DNA of 64,000 nucleotides from Curtobacterium sp. 9128. GTDB taxonomy: Bacteria; Actinomycetota; Actinomycetes; Actinomycetales; Microbacteriaceae. Positions 37,749 to 46,448 of the stretch are shown here, piece after piece (the stretch's first letter is position 1; every line of letters starts with the position of its first letter). The notes under the pieces are model-generated. The model saw nothing but the letters and a program-made list of their open reading frames with translations. It was not told the DNA's origin and searched no databases. A program made the position numbers and the translations under genes. Location of the stretch: assembly GCF_007673775.1 (NCBI RefSeq), contig NZ_VEAF01000005.1:250157-314156 (forward strand), in the 5' to 3' direction.

Positions 37749-38758
37749 ACCGCGTGGGAGGCGCACAACCGACGATCCTGGACGTCGCAGCCCGTGCCGG
37801 GGTGTCCAAGTCAGCAGTCAGCCGCGTGCTGTCGGGCACCGGCCGTTTCTCGGACGAGACCCGCGAACGGGTGGAACGCGCCGCGGCCGAGCTCGGCTAC
37901 GTGGCGAACGCGATGGCGCGCGGGCTCGTGAGTGGTCGGACCCACACGATCGGCATGCTCGTCCGTGACGCGTCTTCCATGCTGTACACCGCACTGCACG
38001 CGGTGATGGAGCAACGAGCCTCCGAACTGGGGTACCGAGTGGTGACGACCACGGGCGTGGGACGGGTCGAGGACGAGAAGTCCGCACTCGCCGCGCTCGT
38101 CTCGATGCGCGTCGACGGGCTCGTCGTGTGCAGCGGCCTGCTCCCCGCCGCGGACATCGCGGAGTTCGCACCGAGGATCGCGACCGTGGTCGCAGGACGT
38201 CCGGAGCTGCACCCGGCGCTCTCGAGCGTCTACTGCGACGAGGTCGACGGCGGCCACCAGATCGCCGACGCGGTCGTCGATGCCGGGCATCGAGACGTCG
38301 TCGTCCTGAGCGTCCCGCGCGCCGACGCGATCACGCAGCACGCGCGCTCCGTCGCCATGACGGCGAGGATCCGTATGCGCGGGGCGAACGCCGTGGACAT
38401 CGACGCCAGCTTCGTCCGCCCGGCTGCCGACATCGCCGCCGACGTCGTCGAGATGATGCGGGAGTCCGGTGCGACCGCTGTGATGTGCCCGACCGACCGG
38501 ATGATGCTCGACCTCTGCGATGCCCTCGACGACCTCGGTGTCGACATTCCGAGCGACGTCTCGGTGACCGGGTTCGACGGCGTCTACCCGCTCGCGAGCG
38601 ACTGGATCGGCTTCAGCACGTTGCAACAGCCCGTCGAGCGCATCGGCCGCGAGGCGATCGACCTCGTCATCGGGCGCATCGACGATCCCTCCCGGACGGT
38701 GGAGCATCGATCCCTCCGCGGCACGGTGCTCCCCGGTCGCACACTCCGCCGCCGCTGA
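37745..38758 (+). CDS. LacI-family transcriptional regulator
   Basis: 337-residue regulator. The N-terminal helix-turn-helix reads TILDVAARAGVSKSAVSRVLS, followed by the hinge GYVANAMARGLVSGRT and a periplasmic-binding-like effector domain ending LPGRTLRRR. The GTG start overlaps the DUF3054 stop. The effector is probably a sugar or polyol. A candidate target is the palindrome at 35871-35888 before the ABC-GDPD-IMPase operon. A sequence similar to its own 3' end recurs just downstream. Confidence 0.93.
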   Translation: MNRVGGAQPTILDVAARAGVSKSAVSRVLSGTGRFSDETRERVERAAAELGYVANAMARGLVSGRTHTIGMLVRDASSMLYTALHAVMEQRASELGYRVVTTTGVGRVEDEKSALAALVSMRVDGLVVCSGLLPAADIAEFAPRIATVVAGRPELHPALSSVYCDEVDGGHQIADAVVDAGHRDVVVLSVPRADAITQHARSVAMTARIRMRGANAVDIDASFVRPAADIAADVVEMMRESGATAVMCPTDRMMLDLCDALDDLGVDIPSDVSVTGFDGVYPLASDWIGFSTLQQPVERIGREAIDLVIGRIDDPSRTVEHRSLRGTVLPGRTLRRR

Positions 38759-39111
38759 ACCGCGCACCGTGCTCCCCGAACGCACACCGCCGGCCCGCCG
38801 AATCCCGCACCGTGCCCCCGAGCGCAGGCCGCGCGCAGAGCCGCGCCCGCCGAACTCCGCACGGTGCGCCGCAGGCTTCCCCGTGCGGCCCTCGACGTCC
38901 GCGCACCGTGCGAGTTCAGCACCCGGTGCGGCGTTCCGCGCCTGGTGCGAGCCTGTAACGACGCACTGAGCGACCAACGGCGCACGAGCCTCCAACGGCG
39001 CACGGTGCGCCGTCGGCCCGCGGCGCCGCCCCGCCGCACGCCGCGCCCGCACGCCGCACCGCACCCCGCCCCGCCGCACGCCGCGCCCGCGGCCCCGCAC
39101 CGCGCCCCGCG
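38759..39111. repeat. GCACCGTGC repeat block with 24-bp direct repeats
   Basis: This 353-base gap holds several GCACCGTGC/GCACGGTGC words (38763, 38809, 38858, 38903, 39001), a partial ACTGAGCGACC element near 38967, and a direct repeat CGCCCCGCCGCACGCCGCG... at 39027-39050 and 39067-39090. No gene is visible. Confidence 0.75.
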
Positions 39112-39762
39112 TCAGAACAGCCCGCCGCGCGGCCCGTCCCCGTCCAGCCCGCGGAACATGTCCGACACGAGGGCCTCGATCTGCGGCTCGACCAGGCGCT
39201 CCACGGCCTCCGCGATCCGCGGCCGGTGGTCGATCAGCGCGAGGCACACCGCCGTCCCGGTGGACCGAGCGCACTCGTCGGACAGCTCGATCTCGTGTCG
39301 GAGTGCGGCCTTCGCCTCCTCGGAGAGCGGCTCACGCGGGGCCGCGTCCGTCGACGCCCCGGTACCGGCGAGCTCGCCGAGCGTGAAGAGGAACGGCGCA
39401 CCCTCCTGCGGCTGCGGGTCGACGTCGAGCCCCTGGAACTCCGGCGACAGCCCCTCGGCCGGCTGGTACCCGGCGTGCTGCTTCCGCGCGGCCAGACGAT
39501 CGAGCTCGCGCTGCAGGAGCGGGAGGTTCTTCGCCGTGTAGTCGTCCACGGCGTCGTCGATGATCGTGGAGATCCGACCGATCAACGCGTGCTGCACCGG
39601 GTGCGGCACGTCGGGTCCGAACCCGGCCGCGCTGGCGATCGGCGACCCGGTGCACTTCCGGCAGATCCGCGTGCGCGGGCGGGCGGTGCCGATCTGCCAC
39701 CGCGGCAGCCACCGCAGCCACACGTCGACGGCGTTCCGCACACGCCCGTCGATGCCGTCCAT
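39112..39762 (-). CDS. Hypothetical protein with a CxxC motif
   Basis: 216-residue protein I do not recognise. It starts MDGIDGRVRNAVDVWLRWLP and has one CRKC motif near residue 35. The middle is helical (RISTIIDDAVDDYTAKNLPLL), then a Pro/Gly-rich loop, and a helical end. No signal peptide or membrane segment. It looks like a cytosolic protein. The start is the first ATG with matching low-GC1 codon use. Confidence 0.65.
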   Translation of the reverse strand: MDGIDGRVRNAVDVWLRWLPRWQIGTARPRTRICRKCTGSPIASAAGFGPDVPHPVQHALIGRISTIIDDAVDDYTAKNLPLLQRELDRLAARKQHAGYQPAEGLSPEFQGLDVDPQPQEGAPFLFTLGELAGTGASTDAAPREPLSEEAKAALRHEIELSDECARSTGTAVCLALIDHRPRIAEAVERLVEPQIEALVSDMFRGLDGDGPRGGLF

Positions 39763-39835
39763 GCCACCACGATACGGACGGGAGGCCCGGATCGCCCCCG
39801 CCACGGCCGACCGGTCACCGAAATGGTCGGCTGGG

Positions 39836-40753
39836 TCAGCCCTGCGGCTCGGTGACGAAGTCGATGAGCTCCTCGACGCGTCCGAGCAGCTGCGGCTCGA
39901 GGTCCGCGAACGTGCGCACCTGCCCGAGGATCCGCTGCCACGCGCGGGCGATGTCGGCCTGCTCGGCGTGCGGCCACCCGAGCGCCTGGCAGATGCCCTG
40001 CTTCCACTCGATCGACCGCGGGATCGTCGGCCACTGCGTCAGGCCCACGCGGGCGGGCTTCACGGACTGCCACACGTCGACGAACGGATGTCCGACGACG
40101 AGCACGTGTGCCCCCCACTTGCCGCGCATCACGGCGTCGGCGAAGCGGGACTCCTTCGACCCGGGCACGAGGTGGTCGACGAGCACGCCGACACGGCGTT
40201 CGCGAGAGGGTCGGAACTCGTCGAGGACGTCCGCGAGGTTGTCCACGCCGGAGAGCTCCTCGACGACGACGCCCTCCACGCGGAGGTCGGCGCCCCAGAC
40301 CTTCTCCACGAGTTCAGCGTCGTGCTTGCCCTCCACCATGATCCGCGAGGGCAGTGCCACGCGGGCGCGCTGCGCCTCGACCGCGAACGACCCGGACGCG
40401 GTGCGGAGGCGACCACCGTCGGCGGCGTGGCGGACCGCCGGGGCCGAGCCGTGCCTCCCGGCCGGTGCAGCGGCGGCAGACCGGCCGACCGGTGCCTGCG
40501 GGCGGCCCAGGGTGACGAGCTCGCCCTCGAGCAGGAACTGCCCGGTGAACGGGAAGGAGCGGGTGCGGCCCTTCCAGTCCTCGAGCGCGATGTTGCCGGC
40601 TTCGAGTCCGACGACGGCGCCGGCCCAGCCGGAGACGGGGTCCTCGAGCACCATGTCGCGTTCGAGCGGCACCTGCCGCACCTTCTTGACGCCCTTCGAG
40701 CGCCAGTCGCCCGAGAGCACGTCGCTGCCGTACCGGTCCTCGTCCACCCGCAC
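39836..40753 (-). CDS. DUF3097 protein with Toprim-like segment
   Basis: 305-residue actinobacterial DUF3097 protein. Residues 1-75 form a beta-rich domain (DRYGSDVLSGDWRSKGVKKV). Then comes an Ala/Gly/Arg-rich linker. From about residue 125, IMVEGKHDAELVEKVWG followed by EELSGVDNL and VGVLVDHLVPGSKE recalls a Toprim fold, in which Glu and Asp bind metal. Its role is unknown. The GTG start at 40753 is one of two adjacent GTG codons (40747 is the other). The linker DNA holds a GCCTCCCG repeat arm. Confidence 0.82.
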   Translation of the reverse strand: MRVDEDRYGSDVLSGDWRSKGVKKVRQVPLERDMVLEDPVSGWAGAVVGLEAGNIALEDWKGRTRSFPFTGQFLLEGELVTLGRPQAPVGRSAAAAPAGRHGSAPAVRHAADGGRLRTASGSFAVEAQRARVALPSRIMVEGKHDAELVEKVWGADLRVEGVVVEELSGVDNLADVLDEFRPSRERRVGVLVDHLVPGSKESRFADAVMRGKWGAHVLVVGHPFVDVWQSVKPARVGLTQWPTIPRSIEWKQGICQALGWPHAEQADIARAWQRILGQVRTFADLEPQLLGRVEELIDFVTEPQG

Positions 40754-40801
40754 GAGGGTAGCGCCCGGAGCCCGTCCGTCACGTGTCGCTACGGTGGTGT
40801 C

Positions 40802-41368
40802 GTGGATCTGGAACTCCGACCGATGGACCCGACGGACGAGCGGGACCGCGCCACGATCGTGGCGTTCCTGACCACGAACCGGTTCCCGTTCCACGTCACC
40901 CCGGAGCCGACCCGCGAGGGCGTCGACCGCCGCTTCGACGACGGCGACTTCGCGGCACCGAGCCACGCGGTGTCCGGGGTGGTGGTCGACGGTGCCGTCG
41001 TGGGCCTGGTCGTGCTCGACGACCTGGACGACGGCGAGCCCCTGATCGACGTCCGCCTGGCCGAGGCCGTCCGGGGGCGGGGCATCGGGACCGCGCTCGT
41101 CAGGGTGCTCGCGGACCACGTCTTCGCGGCGTTCCCGGACGTCGAGCGCATCGAGGCGCAGACCCGCGACGACAACACCGCGATGCGGAGGGTCCTGGTC
41201 CGGAACGGGTGGGTGAAGGAGGCCCACTACCGTCGAGCATGGCCGGTGACCGGGAGCGGTCCGCGTGACTCGATCGGGTACGGCTTGCTCCGCGAGGACC
41301 ACCGGAGCGGGACGACCACGCCGGTCGTCTGGGACGACCTGCCGACGGACTGCAGCACGGGGAACTGA
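40802..41368 (+). CDS. GNAT-family N-acetyltransferase
   Basis: 188-residue acetyltransferase. The acetyl-CoA pyrophosphate loop is V-R-G-R-G-I-G-T-A (EAVRGRGIGTALVRVLADH), followed by RDDNTAMRRVLVRNGW, a usual C-terminal GNAT block. The start is GTG at 40802; an internal ATG 21 bases later is possible. The substrate is unknown. It is divergent from the DUF3097 gene. Confidence 0.9.
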   Translation: MDLELRPMDPTDERDRATIVAFLTTNRFPFHVTPEPTREGVDRRFDDGDFAAPSHAVSGVVVDGAVVGLVVLDDLDDGEPLIDVRLAEAVRGRGIGTALVRVLADHVFAAFPDVERIEAQTRDDNTAMRRVLVRNGWVKEAHYRRAWPVTGSGPRDSIGYGLLREDHRSGTTTPVVWDDLPTDCSTGN

Positions 41369-41452
41369 ACGTCCACCAGCCCCGGAGTACTGTCGGTGCG
41401 GCCCGGACGACGTCGACCGGTCATTCCCCATCCCTCGACGGAAGGCACCTCC

Positions 41453-42505
41453 GTGCGCGCAGCAGTCATCCACGCCCCTCGCGACGTCCGCGTCGAGGAG
41501 CGTGACACCCCCACACTCCTCGCTCCGGCCGACGCGGTCGTCCGCGTCGTCGCCGCGTGCGTGTGCGGGTCCGACCTCTGGCCGTACCGCGGGGTCCGCG
41601 ACACGAAGGAGCCCCGCGCGATCGGGCACGAGTTCGTCGGCGTCGTCGAGCAGGTCGGTGACGACGTGGACGACCTGTCCGTCGGGGACTTCGTCATCGC
41701 GCCGTTCACGACGAACGACGGCACCTGCCAGGCCTGCGCCCACGGCATGACGAGCGGCTGCGACCACGGCTCGACGTTCGGCGTGACGCCGGACGCCTAC
41801 GGTCTGCCGCTCGGCGGCGCCCAGGCCGAGTACGTCCGCGTGCCGGACGCCGCCGCGACGCTGGTCGTCGTGCCCGGGCCGGTCGACGACGCCCTGGTGC
41901 CGTCGCTCCTGACACTGTCCGACGTCTTCTCGACCGGACACCACGCCGCAGTCTCGGCCGAGGTCGGCCCGGGCAAGACCGTGGTCGTGGTCGGGGACGG
42001 CGCGGTCGGGCTGTCCGCGGTGCTCGCGGCCAAGCGTCTCGGCGCCGAGCGGATCATCGCGATGAGCCGGCACGCCGAGCGCCAGGCGCTGGCCCGGGAC
42101 TTCGGCGCGACGGACATCGTCGACACCCGTGGCGACGAGGGCATCGCGGCCGTCAAGGCCCTGCTCGACGGGGACCTCGCCGACTGCGCGCTCGAGGCCG
42201 TCGGCACCGCCGAGAGCATGGACCAGGCACTCCGTGTCGTCCGTCCCGGCGGCAACGTCGGCTACGTGGGCGTCCCGGCGGGCGACCCCGAGTTGCCGAT
42301 GCCGTTCCTGTTCGCGAAGAACATCACCGTCGGCGGCGGCATGGCCCCCGCGCGCGCCTACATCCCGGAGTTGCTGCCCGACGTGCTCTCGGGGGCGATC
42401 GAGCCCGGCCGGGTGTTCGACCTCGAGCTGCCCCTCGACGAGGCCGCGGAGGCGTACGCCGCGATGGACGAGCGCCGCGCGATCAAGGTGCTGCTGCGCC
42501 CGTAG
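41453..42505 (+). CDS. Zinc-dependent alcohol dehydrogenase
   Basis: 350-residue MDR-family dehydrogenase. Catalytic zinc ligands are expected at Cys in ACVCGSDLWPYRG and His-Glu in AIGHEFVGVVE. The structural-zinc lobe is reduced (only Cys in CQACAHGMTSGC is visible). The NAD(P) motif is VVVVGDGAVGLSAV. The GTG start at 41453 has GGAAGG upstream. Substrate unknown. A GCTGAGCGACC repeat hairpin follows. Confidence 0.93.
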   Translation: MRAAVIHAPRDVRVEERDTPTLLAPADAVVRVVAACVCGSDLWPYRGVRDTKEPRAIGHEFVGVVEQVGDDVDDLSVGDFVIAPFTTNDGTCQACAHGMTSGCDHGSTFGVTPDAYGLPLGGAQAEYVRVPDAAATLVVVPGPVDDALVPSLLTLSDVFSTGHHAAVSAEVGPGKTVVVVGDGAVGLSAVLAAKRLGAERIIAMSRHAERQALARDFGATDIVDTRGDEGIAAVKALLDGDLADCALEAVGTAESMDQALRVVRPGGNVGYVGVPAGDPELPMPFLFAKNITVGGGMAPARAYIPELLPDVLSGAIEPGRVFDLELPLDEAAEAYAAMDERRAIKVLLRP

Positions 42506-42533
42506 CGGATACGCGGGGAATCGCGACGCTCCG

Positions 42534-42583
42534 CGCTGAGCGACCGACCACGGGCTCGCCGGCACCGGGACGGTCGCTCAGCG
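42534..42583. repeat. GCTGAGCGAC hairpin element, copy 1
   Basis: Perfect 13-bp arms CGCTGAGCGACCG (42534-42546) and CGGTCGCTCAGCG (42571-42583). The loop contains CACGGGCTCGCCGGC, which also occurs in copy 2 (49843-49889). It may terminate the dehydrogenase gene. Confidence 0.85.
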
Positions 42584-42612
42584 GAGGACGACGGAACAGC
42601 CCACCGGTGTTT

Positions 42613-42655
42613 CCGATCTGTAAACAAACCTTTCAGTAAAGAAGGTTGTCCGTTA
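42613..42655 (+). promoter_or_regulatory. AT-rich ROK promoter/operator region
   Basis: A local AT-rich island upstream of the ROK gene. It holds the inverted repeat AACCTT (42627-42632) ... AAGGTT (42642-42647) around TCAGTAAAG. A TTACAG at 42653 could be a -10 box. This looks like an autoregulatory ROK operator. Confidence 0.45.
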
Positions 42656-42666
42656 CAGTCCTCGAC

Positions 42667-43908
42667 ATGACCACACGAGGACGCACACCGGGCCAACCGG
42701 CACTGCTCCGCGTCCTGAACGACCGCGCGGCGCTCGGACTCCTCCTCGACGAGGGCCCGATGACCCGGAACGAGATCGCGCAGCGCACCGGCCTCAGCAA
42801 GCCGACCGCCGCCGAGATCATCCGCCGGCTCGAGGCCGCCGGGCTCCTGCGGGACGCGGGCACCGAGTCCCAGGCCGGCCGCCGGGGCCCGAGCGCCGCG
42901 GTGTACGAGGCGATCACCGACCGCGACCTCGCCGTCGCCGTGGACGTGCAGCTCGTCGACGTCCGCTCCACGGTGGTCGACGCCACCGGCCGGTCCTACG
43001 CCGTGGCGGAGCACCGCATGGACGAGGACGAGATGCGCGCCCCCGGCGAGGAGATCGTCGCCGCCGCCGTCGGTCGTGCCGCGGCAGCCGCCGGGGTCGA
43101 CCCCGACCTCGTGACCGCCGTCGCCGTCGGCGTGCAGGCCAGCGTCGACCACGCCACCGACACCCTCATCTTCACCGACGGGCTCCCCGGCTGGCCGCGC
43201 GAGCGGGTCGCCGCCACGCTGTCCGCGGCGCTCGGCGTGCAGGTCGTCGTCGAGAACGACGCGAACCTCGCCGCGATCGCCGAGCGCAACATGGGAGCAG
43301 GACGGGCCCCGGTGAGCTTCGCGCTGCTGTGGATGGCGGAGGGCCTCGGCATGGCGCTCGACCTCGACGGTCGACTGCACGCGGGCGCCTCCGGAGCGGC
43401 CGGCGAGATCGGCTACCTGAGCGTGCCCGCCGACGCGCTCCCCCTCGACCCGACGGCGACGATCGTCGCGGACCTCATCTCCGAGTCCGCGATCACCGCG
43501 CTCGCCGCCGAACACGGGATCACGGCATCGGACGGCAGCGCTGCCGACTGGCGCCAGGTGCTCCCGCAGCTGCCCGGCCTCCCGGCGCAGCACCCCTTCA
43601 CGACCGCCCTCGGCGAGCGCGTCGGGCACAACGTGCTGCCCGTCCTCGCCGTCGCCGATCCCGAGACGGTCGTGCTGCACGGCCCGACCGGCATCGCGGG
43701 CGGTCCCGCCCTGGCCGCCGCCGTGACCGCCTGGCTCCGGACCCGCTCGCGCTGGTCCACCGCCGTGGTGGCCCCCGGTGTCCCCGACACCCCCGTCCTG
43801 CACGGCGCACGACACGTCCTCATCGACGTCGTGCGCACCGCGCTCGCGGGACGACTCGACCGCATCAGCGACGACGCGACCGAGCCCGATCCCGCGCAGC
43901 GCGCCTGA
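42667..43908 (+). CDS. ROK-family transcriptional repressor
   Basis: 413-residue protein with an N-terminal winged helix (TRNEIAQRTGLSKPTAAEIIRRL) and a ROK sugar-kinase-like domain (VENDANLAAIAERNMGAG, GASGAAGEIGYLSV). The zinc site CxCGxxGC usual after GEIG is absent. The domain binds a sugar and is not expected to be a kinase. It starts the sugar locus 42.6-49.7 kb, so it most likely represses it until the sugar is present (inference). Confidence 0.92.
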   Translation: MTTRGRTPGQPALLRVLNDRAALGLLLDEGPMTRNEIAQRTGLSKPTAAEIIRRLEAAGLLRDAGTESQAGRRGPSAAVYEAITDRDLAVAVDVQLVDVRSTVVDATGRSYAVAEHRMDEDEMRAPGEEIVAAAVGRAAAAAGVDPDLVTAVAVGVQASVDHATDTLIFTDGLPGWPRERVAATLSAALGVQVVVENDANLAAIAERNMGAGRAPVSFALLWMAEGLGMALDLDGRLHAGASGAAGEIGYLSVPADALPLDPTATIVADLISESAITALAAEHGITASDGSAADWRQVLPQLPGLPAQHPFTTALGERVGHNVLPVLAVADPETVVLHGPTGIAGGPALAAAVTAWLRTRSRWSTAVVAPGVPDTPVLHGARHVLIDVVRTALAGRLDRISDDATEPDPAQRA

Positions 43909-44040
43909 GCCAGCACCACCGCCAGCTCCACCCACCCGCACCACTCGAGGCACCTCCACCCCAGCCCTGTCCGAGGGCTCCTCGGCGCGCCCGGAACCGG
44001 AACCGGCGCCGTCGAGGCGAGACCAGGAAGCGAGCACCGC

Positions 44041-45408
44041 ATGACCCCGCACCCCGAGCACCGCATGACCCCGCACCGCCGGCACCACGTCCGGCGCATC
44101 ATCACCGCGACGGCGATCGCCGTCACCGGCGCCGTCGTCATCGCCGGCTGCAGCTCCGGCAGCAGCGCGGCCTCGGTCGACAAGACCGCCCCGAAGGAGC
44201 TCAAGGGCACCGTCTCCCTGTGGCACTTCTTCACCGGACGCGAGGCCGGTGTCGTCAAGAGCGCGGTGGCCGGCTTCGAGAAGGCCAACCCCGGCGTCAC
44301 GGTCGACATCCACGCCGGGCAGGACGACGAGAAGCTGCAGAAGGCGATCTCGTCGGGCCAGAGCATCGACGTCGGACTGTCCTACTCGACCGCCATCGTC
44401 GGGAGCTTCTGTTCCTCCGGCGCCTTCCGCGACCTGTCGCCGTACATCAAGCGGGACAAGGTCGACCTGTCCGACATCCCGAAGGCCGTGCGGTCGTACA
44501 CCGAGTACAAGGGCACCCGGTGCACGCTCCCGGCGCTCGCCGACGTCAGCGCCTTGATGTACAGCAAGCCGGCGATGGCCGCGGCGGGGATCACCGAGCC
44601 GCCGAAGACGCTCGACGAGCTCAAGTCCGACGCGCTGAAGATGACGACCTACAACGCGGACGGCTCCATCAAGCAGCTCGGCTTCAACCCGCTCATCGAC
44701 TTCTACGAGAACTCCCCCGAGCACTGGGCGCCGATGATCGACGGCTCGTGGCTGGACAGCAAGGGCAACAGCGAGATCGGCACGTCGGCGAACTGGAAGA
44801 AGCTCATCCAGTGGCAGAAGGACTTCGTCGACGCGATCGGTTACGACAAGCTCAAGGCGTTCACGTCCGGGCTCGGCCAGGAGTTCGCCGCGGACAACGC
44901 GTTCCAGACCGGGCAGGTCGCGATGCAGATCGACGGTGAGTACCGCACCGCGTTCATCAAGGACCAGAAGCCGGACCTGGACTACGGCACCGCGCCCACG
45001 CCGGTCATGGCCGGGGTCGGCCACTACGGCTCGACCTACATCGCGGGCAACGTCGCCGGGATCGCGAAGGGGTCGAAGAACCCCGAGCTGGCATGGGCAC
45101 TGCTGAAGTACCTGTCGACGAACACCGACGCGCAGGTCACGATGGGCAACGGCCTGAAGAACATCCCGACGCTCACCTCGGCGCTGCAGTCCCCCGACCT
45201 CGAGGTCGACGCGAACTACAAGACCTTCGTCGACGTGGCCGGCAACGCGGACACGATGACGTCCCCCGGGACCGCTGACGGCGCCGCGTACATCGGCACC
45301 TTCACGAAGTTCTGGCAGGCGTACCAGGAGAACGGCGGCGACCTCGACGCCAAGCTCAAGAAGCTCGACTCCGACATCGACAACGCCAACCAGCTGGCAG
45401 GTCCGTGA
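44041..45408 (+). CDS. Sugar ABC transporter substrate-binding lipoprotein
   Basis: 455-residue family 1 extracellular solute-binding protein with lipobox VIAGC (Cys37) and blocks TVSLWHFFTGREAG, YSTAIVGSFCSSGAF and AMQIDGEYRTAF. Such proteins capture di- or oligosaccharides. Two in-frame ATGs lie in a 24-bp direct repeat (44041 and 44065); AGGAAG upstream favours the first. The 132-base gap before it has no gene. Its stop overlaps the first permease. Confidence 0.92.
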   Translation: MTPHPEHRMTPHRRHHVRRIITATAIAVTGAVVIAGCSSGSSAASVDKTAPKELKGTVSLWHFFTGREAGVVKSAVAGFEKANPGVTVDIHAGQDDEKLQKAISSGQSIDVGLSYSTAIVGSFCSSGAFRDLSPYIKRDKVDLSDIPKAVRSYTEYKGTRCTLPALADVSALMYSKPAMAAAGITEPPKTLDELKSDALKMTTYNADGSIKQLGFNPLIDFYENSPEHWAPMIDGSWLDSKGNSEIGTSANWKKLIQWQKDFVDAIGYDKLKAFTSGLGQEFAADNAFQTGQVAMQIDGEYRTAFIKDQKPDLDYGTAPTPVMAGVGHYGSTYIAGNVAGIAKGSKNPELAWALLKYLSTNTDAQVTMGNGLKNIPTLTSALQSPDLEVDANYKTFVDVAGNADTMTSPGTADGAAYIGTFTKFWQAYQENGGDLDAKLKKLDSDIDNANQLAGP

Positions 45409-46448
45409 TGAGCGTCACGACCAAGACCGCCGGACGGGAGGCTCGGCCCGGCCGCGCCTCCAGGCCCACGGGCCCGACGGGGTCGGGTCCACTGCCCCCC
45501 GCCGCTCGGCGCCGCCGACGCCGCTCCGCCGAGTCCCGGCGGCGCCTGGTCGCCCTGACGATGCTCGCACCGGCACTGGTGGGCCTGGTGGTCTTCTTCG
45601 CCTACCCGCTCGTCGCGAGCATCTTCTACTCGTTCACGCGCTACAACCAGCTGCAGGAACCGCAGTTCGTCGGCCTGCTGAACTACCGGTTCCTGTTCAC
45701 GCAGGACCCGCAGATCTGGCCGGCCGTCGTCAACACCGCGTGGTTCGTCGTCATCCTCGTGCCGGTCCGGATCGTCTGCGGGCTGCTCGTCGCAGGGCTG
45801 CTGTCGCGGGCCCGCACCGCGACCGGGTTCTGGCGGACGCTGTTCTACCTGCCCGCCCTGGTCCCGCCGGTCGCGAGCGTCGTGGCCTTCGTGTTCCTGT
45901 TCAATCCGGGGACCGGTCCCGTCAACCAGATCCTCAGGGTGTTCGGGATCGACGGACCGCTGTGGTTCAACGACCCCGCGTGGTCGAAGCCGTCGCTCGT
46001 GATCATGGGCGTCTGGGTGATGGGCGACATCATGATCATCTTCCTGGCGTCGCTGCTCGACGTGCCGCGTGACCTCTACGAGGCGGCGTCGCTCGACGGG
46101 GCGAACGGCGTCCAGCAGGTGCGGCACATCACCCTGCCGACGATCGCCCCCGTCATCGGGTTCGCGGCCGTCACGGGGGTGATCGCGGCCCTGCAGTACT
46201 TCACCGAGGCGGCCGTCGCCTCGGGGGTCGCGTCCGGCAAGGCGACGATCGGCGGTGGGACGGCAGCACAGCTCGGGTACCCGGGCACCTCGCTGCTGAC
46301 CTACACCGAGCTGCTCTACCAGCACGGATTCGCCAACTTCCAGTTCGGGTACGCGTCCGCGATGGCCGTGGTGCTGTTCGTCGTCACCGCGATCGTGCTC
46401 GTGTTCACCATGCGCCGGATCAGCGTGTTCCGGCCGGAGGAGTCCTGA
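45408..46448 (+). CDS. Sugar ABC permease, MalF/UgpA type
   Basis: 346-residue permease. A basic N-terminal tail of about 45 residues, then six membrane segments; the EAA loop is LYEAASLDGANGVQQVRHITLP. ATG 45408 shares one base with the upstream stop (TGATG); a GTG at 45405 is an alternative start. The tail DNA carries a GGAGGC-family copy (45431-45466). Confidence 0.9.
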   Translation: MSVTTKTAGREARPGRASRPTGPTGSGPLPPAARRRRRRSAESRRRLVALTMLAPALVGLVVFFAYPLVASIFYSFTRYNQLQEPQFVGLLNYRFLFTQDPQIWPAVVNTAWFVVILVPVRIVCGLLVAGLLSRARTATGFWRTLFYLPALVPPVASVVAFVFLFNPGTGPVNQILRVFGIDGPLWFNDPAWSKPSLVIMGVWVMGDIMIIFLASLLDVPRDLYEAASLDGANGVQQVRHITLPTIAPVIGFAAVTGVIAALQYFTEAAVASGVASGKATIGGGTAAQLGYPGTSLLTYTELLYQHGFANFQFGYASAMAVVLFVVTAIVLVFTMRRISVFRPEES

